Shown piece after piece: positions 33,721 through 45,909 of a stretch of DNA of 64,000 bases. The notes below the pieces were generated by a model. The model was given only the letters and a program-made list of their open reading frames with translations. It was not told where the DNA came from and ran no database searches. Source of the DNA: Neostapfia colusana (Eukaryota; Streptophyta; Magnoliopsida; Poales; Poaceae); NCBI GenBank assembly GCA_030760725.1, contig JASWHV010000001.1, forward strand, positions 28,269,928-28,333,927. The letters are read 5' to 3'. Every line of letters starts with the position of its first letter. Position 1 is the first letter of the stretch. The position numbers were made by a program, and so were the translations under genes.

Positions 33721-35270
33721 TCAGAAATCACATGTCCATAACCTCACTATTACACTGATAGAAGAGGAAGAACCAAGTTTATACCTTGTTCCATATGGGT
33801 CACTCTACAACCTTCCTCTCATCCCTACTATTAGGCAATATATTATTGCAGCTCAGAAGATTGACAAAGGCATGACACATCTTTGGAAACGAATAGACAG
33901 CGGAGATATCAAATGTTTCTGGACGGATGAAGAGGGGACGCTATGGTTCAATGACCGCATAGTCGTACCCCGGAGTATGGAGCTGAGAAAGAAGATCCTA
34001 GATGAAACTCACTTGTCTAAGTTTTCCATTTATCCGGGCAACAACAAAATATAGCAAGATTTGAAGAGTAAATTTTGGTGGAAACGGATGAAGCGGGAAA
34101 TTGCAAATACGTATCTGAGTGTGATACGTGTAGACGAGTGAAGGCGGATCACATGAGGAAATCAGGGCTGCTGCGACCCCTGAAAATTCCAGCATGGAAA
34201 TGGGAATATGTGAGCATGGATTTCATTGTGGGATTACCCATGACTGGTCACAAGCATGATTCCATTTGGGTAATCGTTGACCGCTTAACTAAGTCAGCTC
34301 ACTTCATTCAGATGCATACAAATTACCATGCTAGCAAGTACGCGGAGTTGTACATCGCAAAAATATTGTGCTTGCACTGAGTACCCAAGACCATAATCTC
34401 AGATCGAGGTGCACTGTTCGTGGCTCGTTTCTTGGAGCAGTTGCATGCTTCTTTGGGTACCAAGCTTATTAGAAGCTCCGCATATCACCCTCAGACAGAT
34501 GGACAAACTGAGAGGGTGAATCAAGTGCTAGAAGACATGCTGAGAGCGTGTGCCATCCACCACGGTAACAATTGGGACGATCATTTACCGTTGACAGAAT
34601 TCTCGTATAACAACGGCTATCAAGCGAGTATCAAGATGGCACCTTAGGAGGCTCTCCATGGACGGAGATGTCGCACCCCATTGATTTGGTGCGAATCCGG
34701 TGAAAGGGTCACGTTCGGGATTGATCTAGTGAACAACGCCAAAGAGCGAGTTCGGGTGATTCAAGTGAACTTGAAAGCCGCTCAATCCCAACAGAAAAGT
34801 TACGCTAATAAGAGGCGTAGGCCGCTGCATTTCGACGTCGAAGAACATGTTTATCTCCATGTATCTCCGATGAAAGGCGTACACAGATTCAGCATGAAGG
34901 GGAAACTCGCTCCCCGATTTATCGGACCTTATGCTGTCACCGAGAAGTGTGGACCAGTGACGTATAGACTGGAACTACTGGTGTCCCTCGCATGTGTTGA
35001 TGACGTTTTCCATGTCTCACAACTCCGAAAATGTCTGAAGTATACAGCTGCTGTTCCCACTGAAGACATAGGCGAGTTGCAACCGGACTTAACCTACGTT
35101 GAATATCCGGTTGAAATTATCGATGAGAAGACTAGGACCACGCGTAAACGAACGCTGTGGTTATACAAGATCTTGTGGAGCAACCACACCGTTGAGGAAG
35201 CAACGTAGGAGAGCGAAGATTTCCTTCGCTCAAATTATCCGGATTTCTGGGCATCTCATCCCGGGTAATT
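33721..35270 (+). pseudogene. pol: A2 integrase with chromodomain-like tail, broken
   Basis: IN zinc region (CDTCRRVKADHMRKSG), core (DFIVGLPMTGH, SDRGALFVA, DGQTERVNQVLEDML) and tail (VFHVSQLRKCLKYTA, YPVEIIDEKTRTTRKRTL, YKILWSNHTVEEAT) are present. Stops include TAG near 34052, TGA near 34378 (TGG expected), TAG at 34645-34647 and TAG at 35206-35208. Homologous to A1 across the region. Confidence 0.88.
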
Positions 35271-35320
35271 ACTCTTACATCTTCGTCTCTTCTTTTTGTA
35301 ATCTCGGGACGAGATCTTTT

Positions 35321-35333
35321 AAGGAGGGAGGGA
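35321..35333 (+). promoter_or_regulatory. Polypurine tract of A2
   Basis: AAGGAGGGAGGGA directly before the 3' LTR start TGTAAAGAACC. Confidence 0.85.
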
Positions 35334-37585
35334 TGTAAAGAACCAAGATTTCACTTGCTAAAATGTTCATCACATCCCACACACCACATCTCATTTTGTG
35401 GAGGTCTCATAAACACATTGGAAGAGCAAGTAACCATCATCAATAGGATGATTAAAGGAAAAAATCACCAATCCAAAAGTAGGATTTCCCACATGTAAAC
35501 ATGAGATGTTGAGCTCACAATCAGGTCATAAACGTTCTTAGGAATGCTCATGCCAAGTCTCATGCAAATCCAAACTTTTTTGGAGGTACTTTTGGATACA
35601 ATTGAAAATGGGCTAGTTTGAATGTAAATTCAAATTACAGCTACTCTCTTCACTTGAATTCAAAGTATAGATTCATATTCATACTCAGCACATTTTTCTG
35701 AGTTACTCCGCCAATTTTCATCTCCATTGGAGTTGATCTTGTCGGGAGCTATATTTGAATCAATTCAAAACTGAATTTGAAATTCAAATTCAAGTGTGAA
35801 TCAAATTTCGCCAAACCAACTCCAAATTGAGGAATTCAAATTTGGATCATGACTTTGTGGCTAAGTCTACAATTTAATTGTCGGTAGCTGAAAAAATATC
35901 AGTGGAAACAATTGAAGAGTATTAGAGGCAGAGGGACCCACTGGTCAGCCTCTCAGGCGTGTTCACGGGCTCAGTGGGAGCGGGCGCCGGGCCTTCACGT
36001 CGAACACCGCCGAGAAGCAGTGTCCAGCTCCTTCTTTGACGGAGAGATGTGGTATACCAGGTGTTGCGCCCTCCCTGCTCACCGTTTGGCTATAAAAGGG
36101 GCGGAGTCGGCCGGCGGGCGTCTTTTTCGCGCACATCTGAAACCTACCGCACAGCCGCTCAACCATCGCCACGGAACACCCAAACCCGATGGTCTCTGAT
36201 CTCGACGTCCATAGCAAAGTTGTGTGCTAGCTTGTTCTCGAGCTCACCCGCGTAAACCGTTCCTAGGTTCGTCCCTTGTACGCAAAGAATTTCACAGTTT
36301 ACTATCGGGAGCTCATTTTGGGGCCCGATTAGGTCTAAGAAGAATTCGGGAGGATTATCGCATGGGACATCAAACAGAATTTAGAAATTGCATCTTTGTG
36401 ATCCTTGCGCTCCTCCTCGATCAAAAACCAGTGAGACAGACCCACCGGAACCCTAGTTTTGCTTAGAAGAAGTTCAGCGGAAGAGGGGGTCGTCGGTGAG
36501 GTCTGGTTTGCCGGCCTTTTGGGTCCAATCCAAGGCCATGCAGAGCTTCCAGAGGCTGCCCTGAACGTGGTGACGCGATTAGCGCGCGAAGAGGGTGGCC
36601 GGAGTGAGGGGAACACAGTGCCGATGAGGTACAGTGGCATAGCGCTCGTCGCCGGCAAGCTACGGCAGTTAGCCGTCGGCAGCGATGTGTACATCGTGTT
36701 CAGCATCCAAAATTAGGTGGGGGCGGCAAGTTTCACCGTCGCCGGCAAGCTAGGCCGTCGGGAACGCCGGCCTCATTGGAGCTCCAGTGGCTCAGGGCGG
36801 CGGCGTCGGAAGGTATATGAAGGGTAGGGACCACGCGTCAGCCACTGGGCGGAGCGCGCGCGGCCGGCTTTAGTTCAAATTAAACCACGGGCCTGCTGTC
36901 AGCGGCTGATTAGGCGCGGGAAAGATTTTTTGTGGGAAAATAAATTCAAATTCGGCTCAAATTTGGAAACCCATAACTTTGTGAAGAATTGTCCAAATTT
37001 AGTGAACCGAATTTTATCAGATTCAGCTCTTCGAGTAATTTTCAGCAAAACAAGTTTCAGTCATTGAAACCCATTATTTTTCCAGAATTAATTCCCCAAT
37101 ATTTAAACTGTTGGGAATTTTAACTGGAGATCCACTTTGTGGAAAATTCTCAAATTTGGCCAGGATGATCATTGTAATATCCTTGAGTCTACTGCCAAAT
37201 TTTAGATCCAGCCGAGTTCATTTAGTCCCCCCAATGGTGAGATTAAGTGAACTGTCCTGAGAAAATAGAAAAATGTACAAAAACATTTTTCAGAATTTTC
37301 TCAATCTTGATTAGCTCATAACTTTCTCTAGGATTCTTCAAATTACATGAAACCAACTCCATTAGAACCATATCAAGCTCTAGTTTCTAGAAAGTAATGC
37401 TTACTCCATGAAAATAATAGAAATCCTTAGAAGCTCTAGTAATGTCCATCCAGACATTTATTTGTGCAGGGCCCAAATGAGCTTTGTTTCAAATGAAATT
37501 TGGTCAAGTCTTTAGTTAGGTCCTCACCAAACCAAAGTAAAAATTTCAGAGTCAAAAAGGATGTCAATCTAGACATATGGCCTTT
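35334..37585 (+). repeat. A2 3' LTR, first 2,252 bp
   Basis: Matches the first 60% of the 5' LTR, including the TATA box (36091-36098) and a GTGAGG donor near 36496. It is cut by element C just before the first mini-gene exon. The remainder should lie right of the window. Confidence 0.88.
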
Positions 37586-37639
37586 TGTCGGTACCCTCAA
37601 TATGGGGTACCCCCGCGCATAGGGGAAACTGCCTAAGGA

Positions 37640-37975
37640 CCTTGCCCTTCTCCGCGGGGAGAGCTCCGAAGGCGCCACGTGTCCCGCGGGGCCGGACCTC
37701 CCTCTCCTCAGAGGAAAGATCTGGGCCCGCCACGTGGCCAGCAGAGCCGGACCTCCCCCCTCCGCGGGGAGGGCTCCGAAGGCTCCACGTGTCCAGCGGG
37801 GCCGGACCTCCCTCTCCTCAGAGGAGAGCTCCGGGCCCGCCACGTGGTCAGCAGAGCCGGACCTCTCCCCTCCGCGGGGAGAGCTCCGAAGGCTCCACGT
37901 GTCCAGCAGGGCCGGACCACTCTCTCCTCAGAGGAGAGCTCTAGGCCCGCCACGTGGCCAGCAGAGCCGCGCTAC
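37640..37975. repeat. 55-bp tandem array with G-boxes and hairpins (C LTR)
   Basis: CACGTG occurs at 37676, 37731, 37786, 37841, 37896 and 37951, exactly 55 bp apart. Between them alternate two palindromic blocks, CTCTCCTCAGAGGAGAG and CCTCCGCGGGGAGG types, then GAGCTCCG. CACGTGTC and CACGTGGC are classic bZIP/bHLH (ABRE or G-box) sites. The array lies in U3 upstream of the TATA box, so an enhancer role is plausible. Confidence 0.9.
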
Positions 37976-38350
37976 CTGCCCCGCGCGGTAGGCAGCAAGA
38001 GTAAAGACGCGCCATACCTTGCCCGTACAAGGTATTCAAGACCCGCGCCTTGCCAAGGCGCGGAGATGCAGAGCACGCCTCTGTCAGGTGCCGTTGCACC
38101 CAGTCACGTCGCAGTAAAGACTGGCACGCCGCGTCAGAGGTTGTGCGCCAATAAACACAGCGACAAGACACCCCCTGCCGCCCCTGCCATCATCAACCAC
38201 TACGACTAGCTTGCGGCATGGGCAGGGCGGCAGAATGAAGACTCAGAAGCCTTCGCCAGAGACAACTACCGGCGTAACTGCAATATATAGTAGATGGCAG
38301 GCAATCTCCCAGGGACCACCTGTCGGGTCCCGAGCCCACCTTGTAAGCCG

Positions 38351-38379
38351 CCCGAGCCTTGGACTATAAAAGGCTCGGG
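38351..38379 (+). promoter_or_regulatory. TATA box inside an inverted repeat (C LTR)
   Basis: CCCGAGCCTT (38351-38360) and AAGGCTCGGG (38370-38379) are perfect 10-bp inverted arms. The TATAAAAG box (38365-38372) lies in the 9-nt loop and overlaps the right arm. This is the likely promoter; the hairpin could be a DNA cruciform or constrain binding. Confidence 0.8.
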
Positions 38380-38713
38380 TAGGCGACGTTAGCAGGGGTT
38401 TGCTCCTCGGCCATTCGCACCTGAGGGTTCGACTCTTTGCGTACTTGTTCCCTAGACATTCTAGCACTCAGGTCATCCTCAAGCTCAGGACTCCGGTTCT
38501 GAGCTCCAAGCAATACAATGAGCACCTCTGCTCACCGTGGACGTAGGGTTTTACGCTCCGGCGGCCCGAACCACGTAAAAAATGTCTGTGTCAAGCTTCT
38601 CCTTCCATCGTCCCTAACGCGTAAGCTCTCAGTGAGTGACTAGCCCCTCTGAAAAAAAACCTCCGCGGGCTGCCCAGAGCAGGGGGGAAGTGTCGACAAC
38701 ACACTTCGACATT

Positions 38714-38730
38714 TGGCGCGCCAGGTAGGG
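38714..38730 (+). promoter_or_regulatory. Primer binding site of C
   Basis: TGGCGCGCCAGGTAGGG two bases after the LTR end. This TGGCGC-type site differs from the initiator-Met site of A2 and copia and is typical of Tat-type grass elements. Confidence 0.75.
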
Positions 38731-38768
38731 AGGCTTTTCCCTTGCGCGACGAGCTTTCACCGGCGAAG

Positions 38769-40560
38769 ATGACGAAGCTTCCTTCAGCGGCAAGCTCTCC
38801 CCGCCCACGTTCACGACGAACGGTGACCAGCGGGGACTACGTCTCGACACACTCAGGACGGAGTGTGTCGGTGCAAGCTGGAAGCCAGCAGCCGACTCCG
38901 GCAGCACCGACGCCAGCAAGCCCAAGACCCACTGCAGCGCTGAGTGTCTCCCACGGGAGTGCACTAGCTGAAGCACGAGCGCTACTCCGCAATCCACCTG
39001 CTGGGGACGCGCCTCAGTCAGCGACCCAGAAGTGGATTCACGACATAGACCGTCTCGTCGTCACCTCTGCCAACCGTCAACTTTGGCGAGGACGACGTCC
39101 CGGTCAACCAGGTGTGTCGCTGACGCGCACGCCAACGGTTGATGGGCAGACGGCAGACTCCCGCTCCACTAGGCTCCCATCTGCGGACCTGAGGTCGGAG
39201 CTGGAGCGATGTCACCTGGGCGAAGACGCCCGCCTGATCATCGAGCGACGCTGAGAGAGGCGTCGCAACCGCGAGATCGGCGACAATATGTCGACCGCCT
39301 CGACTCAGCCTGGCCTACAGACGTACGCTACGTGGTCTCTGCCCCGGGCATACGCCATGCAGCATATGCCTTAGCCATATGCCCTGCAAGTGGCACCCCC
39401 GGTCTATGGCGCAGCCTTACCCATACCGGGGTACGCGGTGCCGACGGCGAACCAAGCGTTCGCGGCACCAACACCTACAGCAACAGGAGCAGGATGTGCG
39501 GCCCTCGCGTCACACCTTCGCTTCGCGAAGTGGCCGCGCAAGTTCCGGCCGCACCTGCCCGAGAAGTACGATGGCAGCGTCAACCCGGCGGAGTTCCTCC
39601 AAATCTACTCCACCGCCATCCTTGCTGCAGGAGGGGATTAGGCCGTCATGGCCAACTACTTTGCCATCGCCTTGACCGGCCCAGCCCGGTCTTGGCTCAT
39701 GAATCTCCCCCAGGGTTCCATAACCTCCTGGGGAGAGCTCTGCCGGCAGTTTACTGCAAACTTCGGCAGCTCCTACACCCGGCCTGGTACAGAGCTCGAC
39801 CTCCACGCCATCCATCAACAACCTGGAGAGTCGTTGCGCTCCTTCATCCAGCGGTACTCCCAGGTACGGAACACTATCCCCCACATTCAGAATGCTTCTG
39901 TGGTGGTGGCGTTCCAGCAGGGTGTACGGGACAAACAGATGCTTGAGAAGCTCGTGACCAGAGAAGTGTGCGACGTCTCAGAGCTCTTCAGCCTGGCGGA
40001 CAAGTGCGCCAGGGCAGCAGAAGGGCACAGCTGGCACTCACAGCCAGTCTCCAAAGCCGGAGAACAGCCCGGACCAAGTTCTGCTCCCCGTGGAAGCGGC
40101 AGAAAGGTCAAGAAGACCAGTGGCAAGATCATGCTGCCGACTGAAGCTCCAGTTGCTGCAGCTGCAGCACCTACCGGAGCCTGGGGGCCACGCCCTGACA
40201 AGAGGCCGCGACAGTCACCAGCCCCAAACGGTGACCAAGGCGAGCCGTGCCCCGTGCACAACACCAGTAGCCATACTGCTGCTGAGTGTCGGGAGATCCA
40301 GAAGCTCGCGGAGCGCTTCCACAGGTGGAAGCAGCCATGTGCTGACGCCCCTCCCTTCTGTCAAAGGGAGGGCAAGCAGAAGGTCGACGCCCAAGACAAC
40401 GTCGACCACCAGACGAAGTTCCAGGAGCCTCAACGCGCTGTGAAGGCGGTGCACAACCGTGAGGACTCCAGATCCAGCGACGACGAACGCCGGAAGGTGC
40501 TCTACGTCATCTACGGCGGGTCCTCTGACCCCTCGTCCCGAAGAGCAGTCAAGACTCTGC
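38769..40560 (+). pseudogene. gag: C gag, broken
   Basis: ATG at 38769 opens a Ser/Pro-rich N-terminus. After frame changes near 39100-39390 the gag core follows (KFRPHLPEKYDGSVNPAEF, GPARSWLMNLPQGSI, ELCRQFTANF, ETLV-like hinge). A TAG sits at 39640-39642 within GGD*AVMANYF. Downstream is a CPVHNTSSHTAAEC knuckle-like motif near 40248-40290. From 39648 the frame is open into the protease region. Confidence 0.85.
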
Positions 40561-40722
40561 GCAGAGCAGTAGCGTTGGTGGTTCCTCTCCCAAGTGTCGC
40601 GCCGCACCTCAAGTGGATGGGAACCCCCATCAGCTTTGACGCCACAGACTGCCCCAGGAACATGGCTGGCGCCGGCCAGCTACCACTCTTGGTAGCCCCC
40701 ACCATCGCCAACGTGAAGATGT
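40561..40722 (+). pseudogene. pol: C protease N-terminal part, cut by copia
   Basis: SFDATDCPRNMAGAGQLPLL and VAPTIANVKM lead up to the active site. The copia LTR begins at 40723. The reading continues at 47267 with YHVLVDGRAGLNLIS once the 5-bp duplication is discounted, so the break is caused only by that insertion. Confidence 0.85.
40718..40722. other. Target site duplication, left copy (GATGT)
   Basis: GATGT flanks the copia 5' LTR and recurs at 47267-47271 after the 3' LTR. Confidence 0.95.
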
Positions 40723-41152
40723 TGTTGGTGATATGCCCAAGAGGCAATCATAACAACTCGGATAAAGGCCTGATGGTTATTTGATCCATAAGAAATTAGG
40801 GTACTAATGGGCCTGTGATCTAAAAGCCCATTAGCGCGCCTATAAATATGATAGGTAGGGCTAGGGGCAGATCACTCCACCACATAACAGCCCCAGCCGC
40901 CGCCCCTAACAGGCCAGCCGCCGAAACCCCTGTCGCGCGTGCGGTGCTAGCACACCGACGCACGGCGTTCCTCACTGTACGTGTGGACTCCGTGGAGGCG
41001 CTGCTGTTACTGCTGCGCTGATCGGCTACGACGCGCATCTACGATCCGCTGCGCTGCGCGTCTAGTGGTAACGATCCATGACCTTCTTAATCGCATGTTT
41101 CCTGGGTGATACGGTCGAATTGCTAGAGTAGCGCATCGCCTATTTCCCTATA
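40723..41152 (+). repeat. Copia 5' LTR (430 bp)
   Basis: Starts TGTTGGTGATATG and ends CCCTATA (CCCTACA in the 3' LTR). A TATAAATA box is at 40841-40848. Confidence 0.95.
40841..40848 (+). promoter_or_regulatory. TATA box of copia LTR
   Basis: TATAAATA, repeated in the 3' LTR at 46954-46961. Confidence 0.8.
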
Positions 41153-41153
41153 G

Positions 41154-41165
41154 TGGTACCAGAGC
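41154..41165 (+). promoter_or_regulatory. Primer binding site of copia
   Basis: TGGTACCAGAGC, one base from the usual TGGTATCAGAGC for initiator Met tRNA, one base after the LTR. Confidence 0.88.
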
Positions 41166-42485
41166 CGACTTGCGTAGTTTTTGGTCTAGATCTTAGATGC
41201 GATCTACTGCAGACAAGTTCATATGATGAATTTTTATAGTTCGGCTTTTGGGGTTTGGAATTGGTTAGAGTAGATTGCCATCATATGACTAAAGGATTAG
41301 TTCGTGCTCCTTCTCTGCTGTGTGCACAACCTGTCCCTACCGGCTGGAATCACCATCGGGAATAATAGTGTACATAGCTAACAGATTGAGCCAACAGATC
41401 ATGGTCATGTGTCGCGATCTTCTTGTGGATAACTAGTCACAATGAAAATTGAGGCATTCTGAATGGCTCAGATTCGGGTTGATTTGATCAATTCGATGGA
41501 ATTTTCGTAGTGATTTCATAGATGCGATCTATGTAATCCCGTTTAGTGTCTGCTATAGTGACATCATTAAGTTGTTTCGCGATAGACATCGTTCTATGCT
41601 TAACTTGTTTTTGCAGGGAATGATGTGAATGGTATGGCCTAAATGTGATGTGATGATCTGTGTGTAAAATTCGTGCAGCCTGCGTGTTGCAAATTTAACA
41701 CAACCGGGTTGAGGTTGTCACATAATTGTATGATGACCCGCGTGTTGCCCTATGATTCCTGATCTCTCATGTAATTTATTTGATAGTTATTCGATGTATT
41801 AGCTTCTTTTATATTCATTGAGAAACCTCAAGCATGATGGCGATGGTGATCACCATAAGAAGGGAGACATGGCGGTGTAGATCATGATGGAACCATGGTG
41901 ATGGAGACCACTATGATCCTAAAGGCCATACTATTCACATGATATGATCGTATGTCTGTGATGTTTTACTATTCTTTTCATGCTTTTCATATGGTGGATG
42001 TTTTGTCATGATAGAATAGCTTTCCTCGGAAAAGTTGAGTATTTGATGCCATTTACCTATAGCTGCACCTATGTTGTTTTGATCGTTATATGGTAGGTTT
42101 GCCAAAGCAAAATACTGTCATCTATCATAATGAATAGGGTGAATGTTGGACATTCACATGCATAGTATTGGTTTACTCAACAAAGCTATCAAAACGGTTT
42201 TGGGCTTTATGGCATAGTGTTGGGAGCCGGGACATTGGATGTCACCCAACAAACAAGAATCATATAGAGATATGATTAACAATGGTTGTTTACCTATGTC
42301 ACTAATTTTCTAGCAGTGAAGCCAAAGCTTACTAGAAATTAGCGAATAGGGATCTTGGACCACTATATGTCGTTAGAGGGAGGACGATGCTCATATAGTG
42401 GTGGTATCTTTTATTAAACTGTTAATAAAAGATTGGTACATAACATAGTGCTAAAACCTTGCATATTTATTTTCTATTGTAGATC
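41166..42485 (+). other. Copia untranslated leader (1.3 kb)
   Basis: AT-rich with no long open frame. A short stretch at 41830-41930 repeats ATGGTGAT/ATGATGG-type words. I see no gene. Confidence 0.75.
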
Positions 42486-43298
42486 ATGTCTGCTAGTAAC
42501 AATTCCGGTTTCAATTTGCGATCTGTGCTTGAGAAAGAAAAGCTCAATGGAGCTAACTTTATTGATTGGTACCGCAACCTGAGAATTGTTCTCAGGCAAT
42601 AGAAAATTGAGTATGTTCTTGAGCAACCATACGCCAATGACCTCCCCGATGATGCAAATGCCGCAACTTGCGGGACTTATGAGAAGCACTGCAATGATGC
42701 GCTTAATGCAAGCTGCCTCATGCTTGCCACAATGTCCCCTGATCTACAGAAACAATATGAGCATGCAGATGCTTATTCTATGATTCAGGGACTACGTGGA
42801 ATGTTTGAGAACCAAGCAAGGGCTGAGAGGTACAACATCTCAAAGTCCTTGTTCTCATGCAAGCTGGCAGAAGGTAGCCCGGTCAGTCCCCATGTAATCA
42901 AGATGATTGGTTACATTGAGACTTTGGACAAACTTGGTTCTGAACTCAAGGATGACCTGGCTATTGACGTTATTCTCCAGTCACTCCCACCGAGCTATGA
43001 GCCATTTATATTGAATTATCAAATGGATGGCATGGAGAAAACGTTGGCTGAATTGCATGGGATGCTTAAAACAGCCGAGGAAAGCATTAAGAAAAACACC
43101 ACTCATGTGATGATGGTTCAAAAAGAGAATAAAAAGAGGAAGCGTGTGATGCATCCTAAAGGCAAGGGAAAGGTTCCCAATGAGCCTTCAAGCTCAAAGC
43201 CAAAGGGTAAATCAGGCCCTTCTCCTAATGATGAATGCTTCCACTGTCATGCTAAGGGGCATTGGTCTAGGAACTGCAAGAAGGGCTCGACGAAATGA
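42486..43298 (+). pseudogene. gag: Copia gag, one internal stop
   Basis: ATG at 42486 gives a typical copia Gag start (KLNGANFIDWYRNLRIVLRQ), a TAG at 42600-42602, then LNASCLMLATMSPDLQKQYE, LFSCKLAEGSPVSPHV, LPPSYEPFILNY and a zinc knuckle CFHCHAKGHWSRNC (about 43235-43277). Without the single stop the frame is open to TGA at 43296-43298. Gag forms the particle and binds RNA. Confidence 0.9.
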
Positions 43299-44283
43299 TC
43301 TAAATCCCACTATTATTTGGCATTGTCGCTTAGGTCATATAAATGAGAAACGCATTGAGAAACTCCATAAAGATGGTTTGTTAAGTTCATTTGATTTTGA
43401 ATCACTTGACACATGCGAGTCTTGTTTACTTGGGAAGATGACCAAAGCACCCTTCACTGGTCAAAGTGAGAGGGCAAGTGACTTGTTGGGACTTATACAT
43501 ACTGATGTATGTGGACCAATGAGTTCGGTAGCTAGAGGTGGTTTTCAGTATTCATTACTTTTACCGATGACTTTAGTAGATATGGATATGTCTATCTAAT
43601 GAGGCACAAGTCTGAATCTTTTGAAAAGTTCAAAAAATTTCAGAATGAAGTACAAAATCAGTTGGGCAAGACAATTAAACTTCTATGATCTGATCGTGGG
43701 GGTGAATATTTGAGCCATGAATTTTATGATCATTTAAAACAATGTGGAATTGTTCCACAGTTGACTCCACCTGGAACGCCTCAATGGAATGGGGTGTCCG
43801 AGCGGAGGAACCAAACCTTGTTAGACATGGTTAGGTCGATGATGAGCCAGACTGATCTTCCACTATCCTTTTGGGGTTATGCTCTTGAAACTGTTGCGTT
43901 TACACTAAACAGAGTCCCAACTAAGTCTATTGAGAAGACACCATATGAGATGTGGACTAGGAAGCGTCCCGGATTGTCTTTCCTCAAAGTTTGGGGATGT
44001 GATGCTTATGTCAAACGTTTGACGTCAGACAAACTTACTCCCAAATCAGACAAATGCTTCTTTGTGGGATATCCTAGGGAAACCAAAGGATATTATTTTA
44101 TAATAAAACGGAGGGTAAAGTGTTTACTGCTCGCAATGATGTCTTCTTAGAGAAAGAGTTTCTCTCAAAAGGAGTTAGTGGGAGCAAGGTGCATCTTGAA
44201 GAAATTCAAGAAATACCTGAAGATGTTTCGGCACCCTCTAATCCTATACAGGATGTACAAGGGTACGTCGTACAACCGAAAAG
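43299..44283 (+). pseudogene. pol: Copia integrase, protease missing
   Basis: Right after the knuckle, WHCRLGHINEKRIEKLHKDG (pre-integrase zinc region) begins near 43317. The protease that should lie between is absent. The IN core has LIHTDVCGP, SDRGGEY (preceded by a TGA in place of CGA near 43687) and NGVSERRNQ. A 1-nt frameshift lies near 43553 and another near 44097. The DDE residues are retained. Confidence 0.88.
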
Positions 44284-45909
44284 TTGACACTCCTAACCAC
44301 GGAACCACATGACATGGTATTGTTGGACAATAATGAGCCTATGACCTACACTGAAGCAATAATGGGACCCGACTCTGAGAAATGGCTTGGAGCCATGGAA
44401 TCCGAAATAGAATCCATGAATGAGAATCAAGTTTGGAACTTGGTTGATCCAATCGATGGTGTGAGACCGATCGATTGCAAATGTATTTTCAAGAAAAAGA
44501 CTGATATGGATGGAAAAGTTCACATCTATAAAGCACGATTGCTGGTGAAAGGTTTCAAACAAATTCAAGGTGTTGATTATGATGAAACATTTTCGCCCGT
44601 CGCTATGCTAAAGTCTGTTCGTATTCTCCTAGCAATTGTTGCATATTTTGATTATGAAATATGGCAGATGGATGTCAAAACAGCCTTTCATAATGGGAGT
44701 CTGACTGAGGATGTGTACATGACACAACCTGAGGGTTTTGTCGATCCTAAAAATGCTAGAAAAATATGCAAACTTCAAAAGTCCATCTATGGATTGAAGC
44801 AAGCATCTCGGAGTTAGAATCTACATTTCGATGAAGTGGTCAAAGGGTTTGGTTTCATCAAGAATGTAGAAGAACCTTGTATTTACAAGAAGGTTAGTGG
44901 GAGCGCACTTATATTTCTGGTCCTATATGTAGATGACATATTGTTGATCGGAAATGACATTCCAGTACTAGATGTTGTTAAATCCTCATTAAGGAAAAGT
45001 TTCTCAATGAAGGATTTAGGAGAGGCAACGTACATTTTGGGCATAAAGATCTATAGAGATAGATCTAAAAGGTTAATTGGATTAAGCCAAGATACATATA
45101 TTGACAAGATATTGAATCGGTTCAATATGCAAGATTCTAAAAAAGGTTTCTTGCCAATGTCACATGGCATCACTCTAAGCAAAAGTCGGTGTCCTTCGAC
45201 GCCTGATGAGCAAAAGAGGACGAGAGCGATTCCTTATGCTTCGGCTATTGGATCTATCATGTATGTCATGTTGTGTACACGCCCAGATGTATCCTATGCT
45301 CTAAGTGTTACGAGCAGGTATCAATCAGATTATGGTGAGGCTCATTGGACAGTTGTCAAAAACATTCTTAAGTACTTGAGAAGAACTAAGGATGTGTTCC
45401 TAGTGTTTGGAGGTGAAGAAGAGCTCGTTGTAAGAGGTTACACCGATGCTAGCTTCCAAACAGACAAGGATGACTCTAGATCGCAATCCGGCTTTGTGTT
45501 CTGCCTCAATGGAGGGGCAGTGAGCTGAAAAAGTTCCAAGCAAGACACAGTAGCAGATTCAACGATGGAGGCGGAGTATATTGCAGCTTCTGAAGCTGCA
45601 AAGGAAGCTGTTTGGATCAGAAAATTTGTTTATGAGTTGGGTGTTGTTCCTAGTGCATCCGGACCTATGGATCTCTATTGCGACAATAATGGAGCCATTG
45701 CACAGGCAAAGGAGCCTAGATCACACAAAAGATCCAAACATATACTACGACGCTATCATCTGATTTGAGAGATTATCGACCGAGGTGATGTGAATATATG
45801 CAAGGTGCATACGGATTTGAATATGGCAGATCCGTTGACAAAGCCTCTTCCACAATCAAAGCATGAGACACACATGAGATCTATGGGTATTAGATACTTA
45901 CATCAGTGA
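44284..45909 (+). pseudogene. pol: Copia reverse transcriptase and RNase H, three stops
   Basis: RT has YTEAIMGPDSEKW, KARLLVKGFKQIQGVDY, WQMDVKTAFHNGSL, YGLKQASRS and LYVDDILLIGND (YVDD near 44928-44939). Stops are TAG at 44815-44817, TGA at 45526-45528 (TGG expected) and TGA at 45766-45768. RNase H has GYTDASFQTD, STMEAEYIAASEA, LYCDNNGAI and MADPLTKPL. The final TGA is at 45907-45909. Catalytic residues are intact. Confidence 0.92.

Larger units (their letters stand above)
19422..37585 (+). mobile_element. Ty3/gypsy chromovirus, Tekay type (A2), nested
   Basis: 5' LTR 19422-23205, primer site, leader, gag split by solo LTR A3, protease-RT present twice through a 1.57-kb tandem duplication, RNase H, integrase, chromodomain, polypurine tract and a 3' LTR cut at 37585 by element C. 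The gene order and domains match A1. In the first 255 bp the two LTRs differ at roughly 6% by hand count, so this is an older insertion than the copia element in C. It is inserted in E' LTR (left flank TATAC). Confidence 0.9.
37586..38711 (+). repeat. C 5' LTR (about 1,126 bp)
   Basis: Starts TGTCGGTACCC and ends TTCGACA before the primer site. It carries a 55-bp G-box array, a TATA box in an inverted repeat, and further GC-rich leader. The 3' LTR fragment (56027-56183) matches its start closely. Confidence 0.87.

Noticed and set aside
37585..38209. Overlapping long frames in the C LTR on both strands
   Set aside because: They follow from the 55-bp GC-rich tandem array, which lacks stops in several frames; there is no protein-like pattern.
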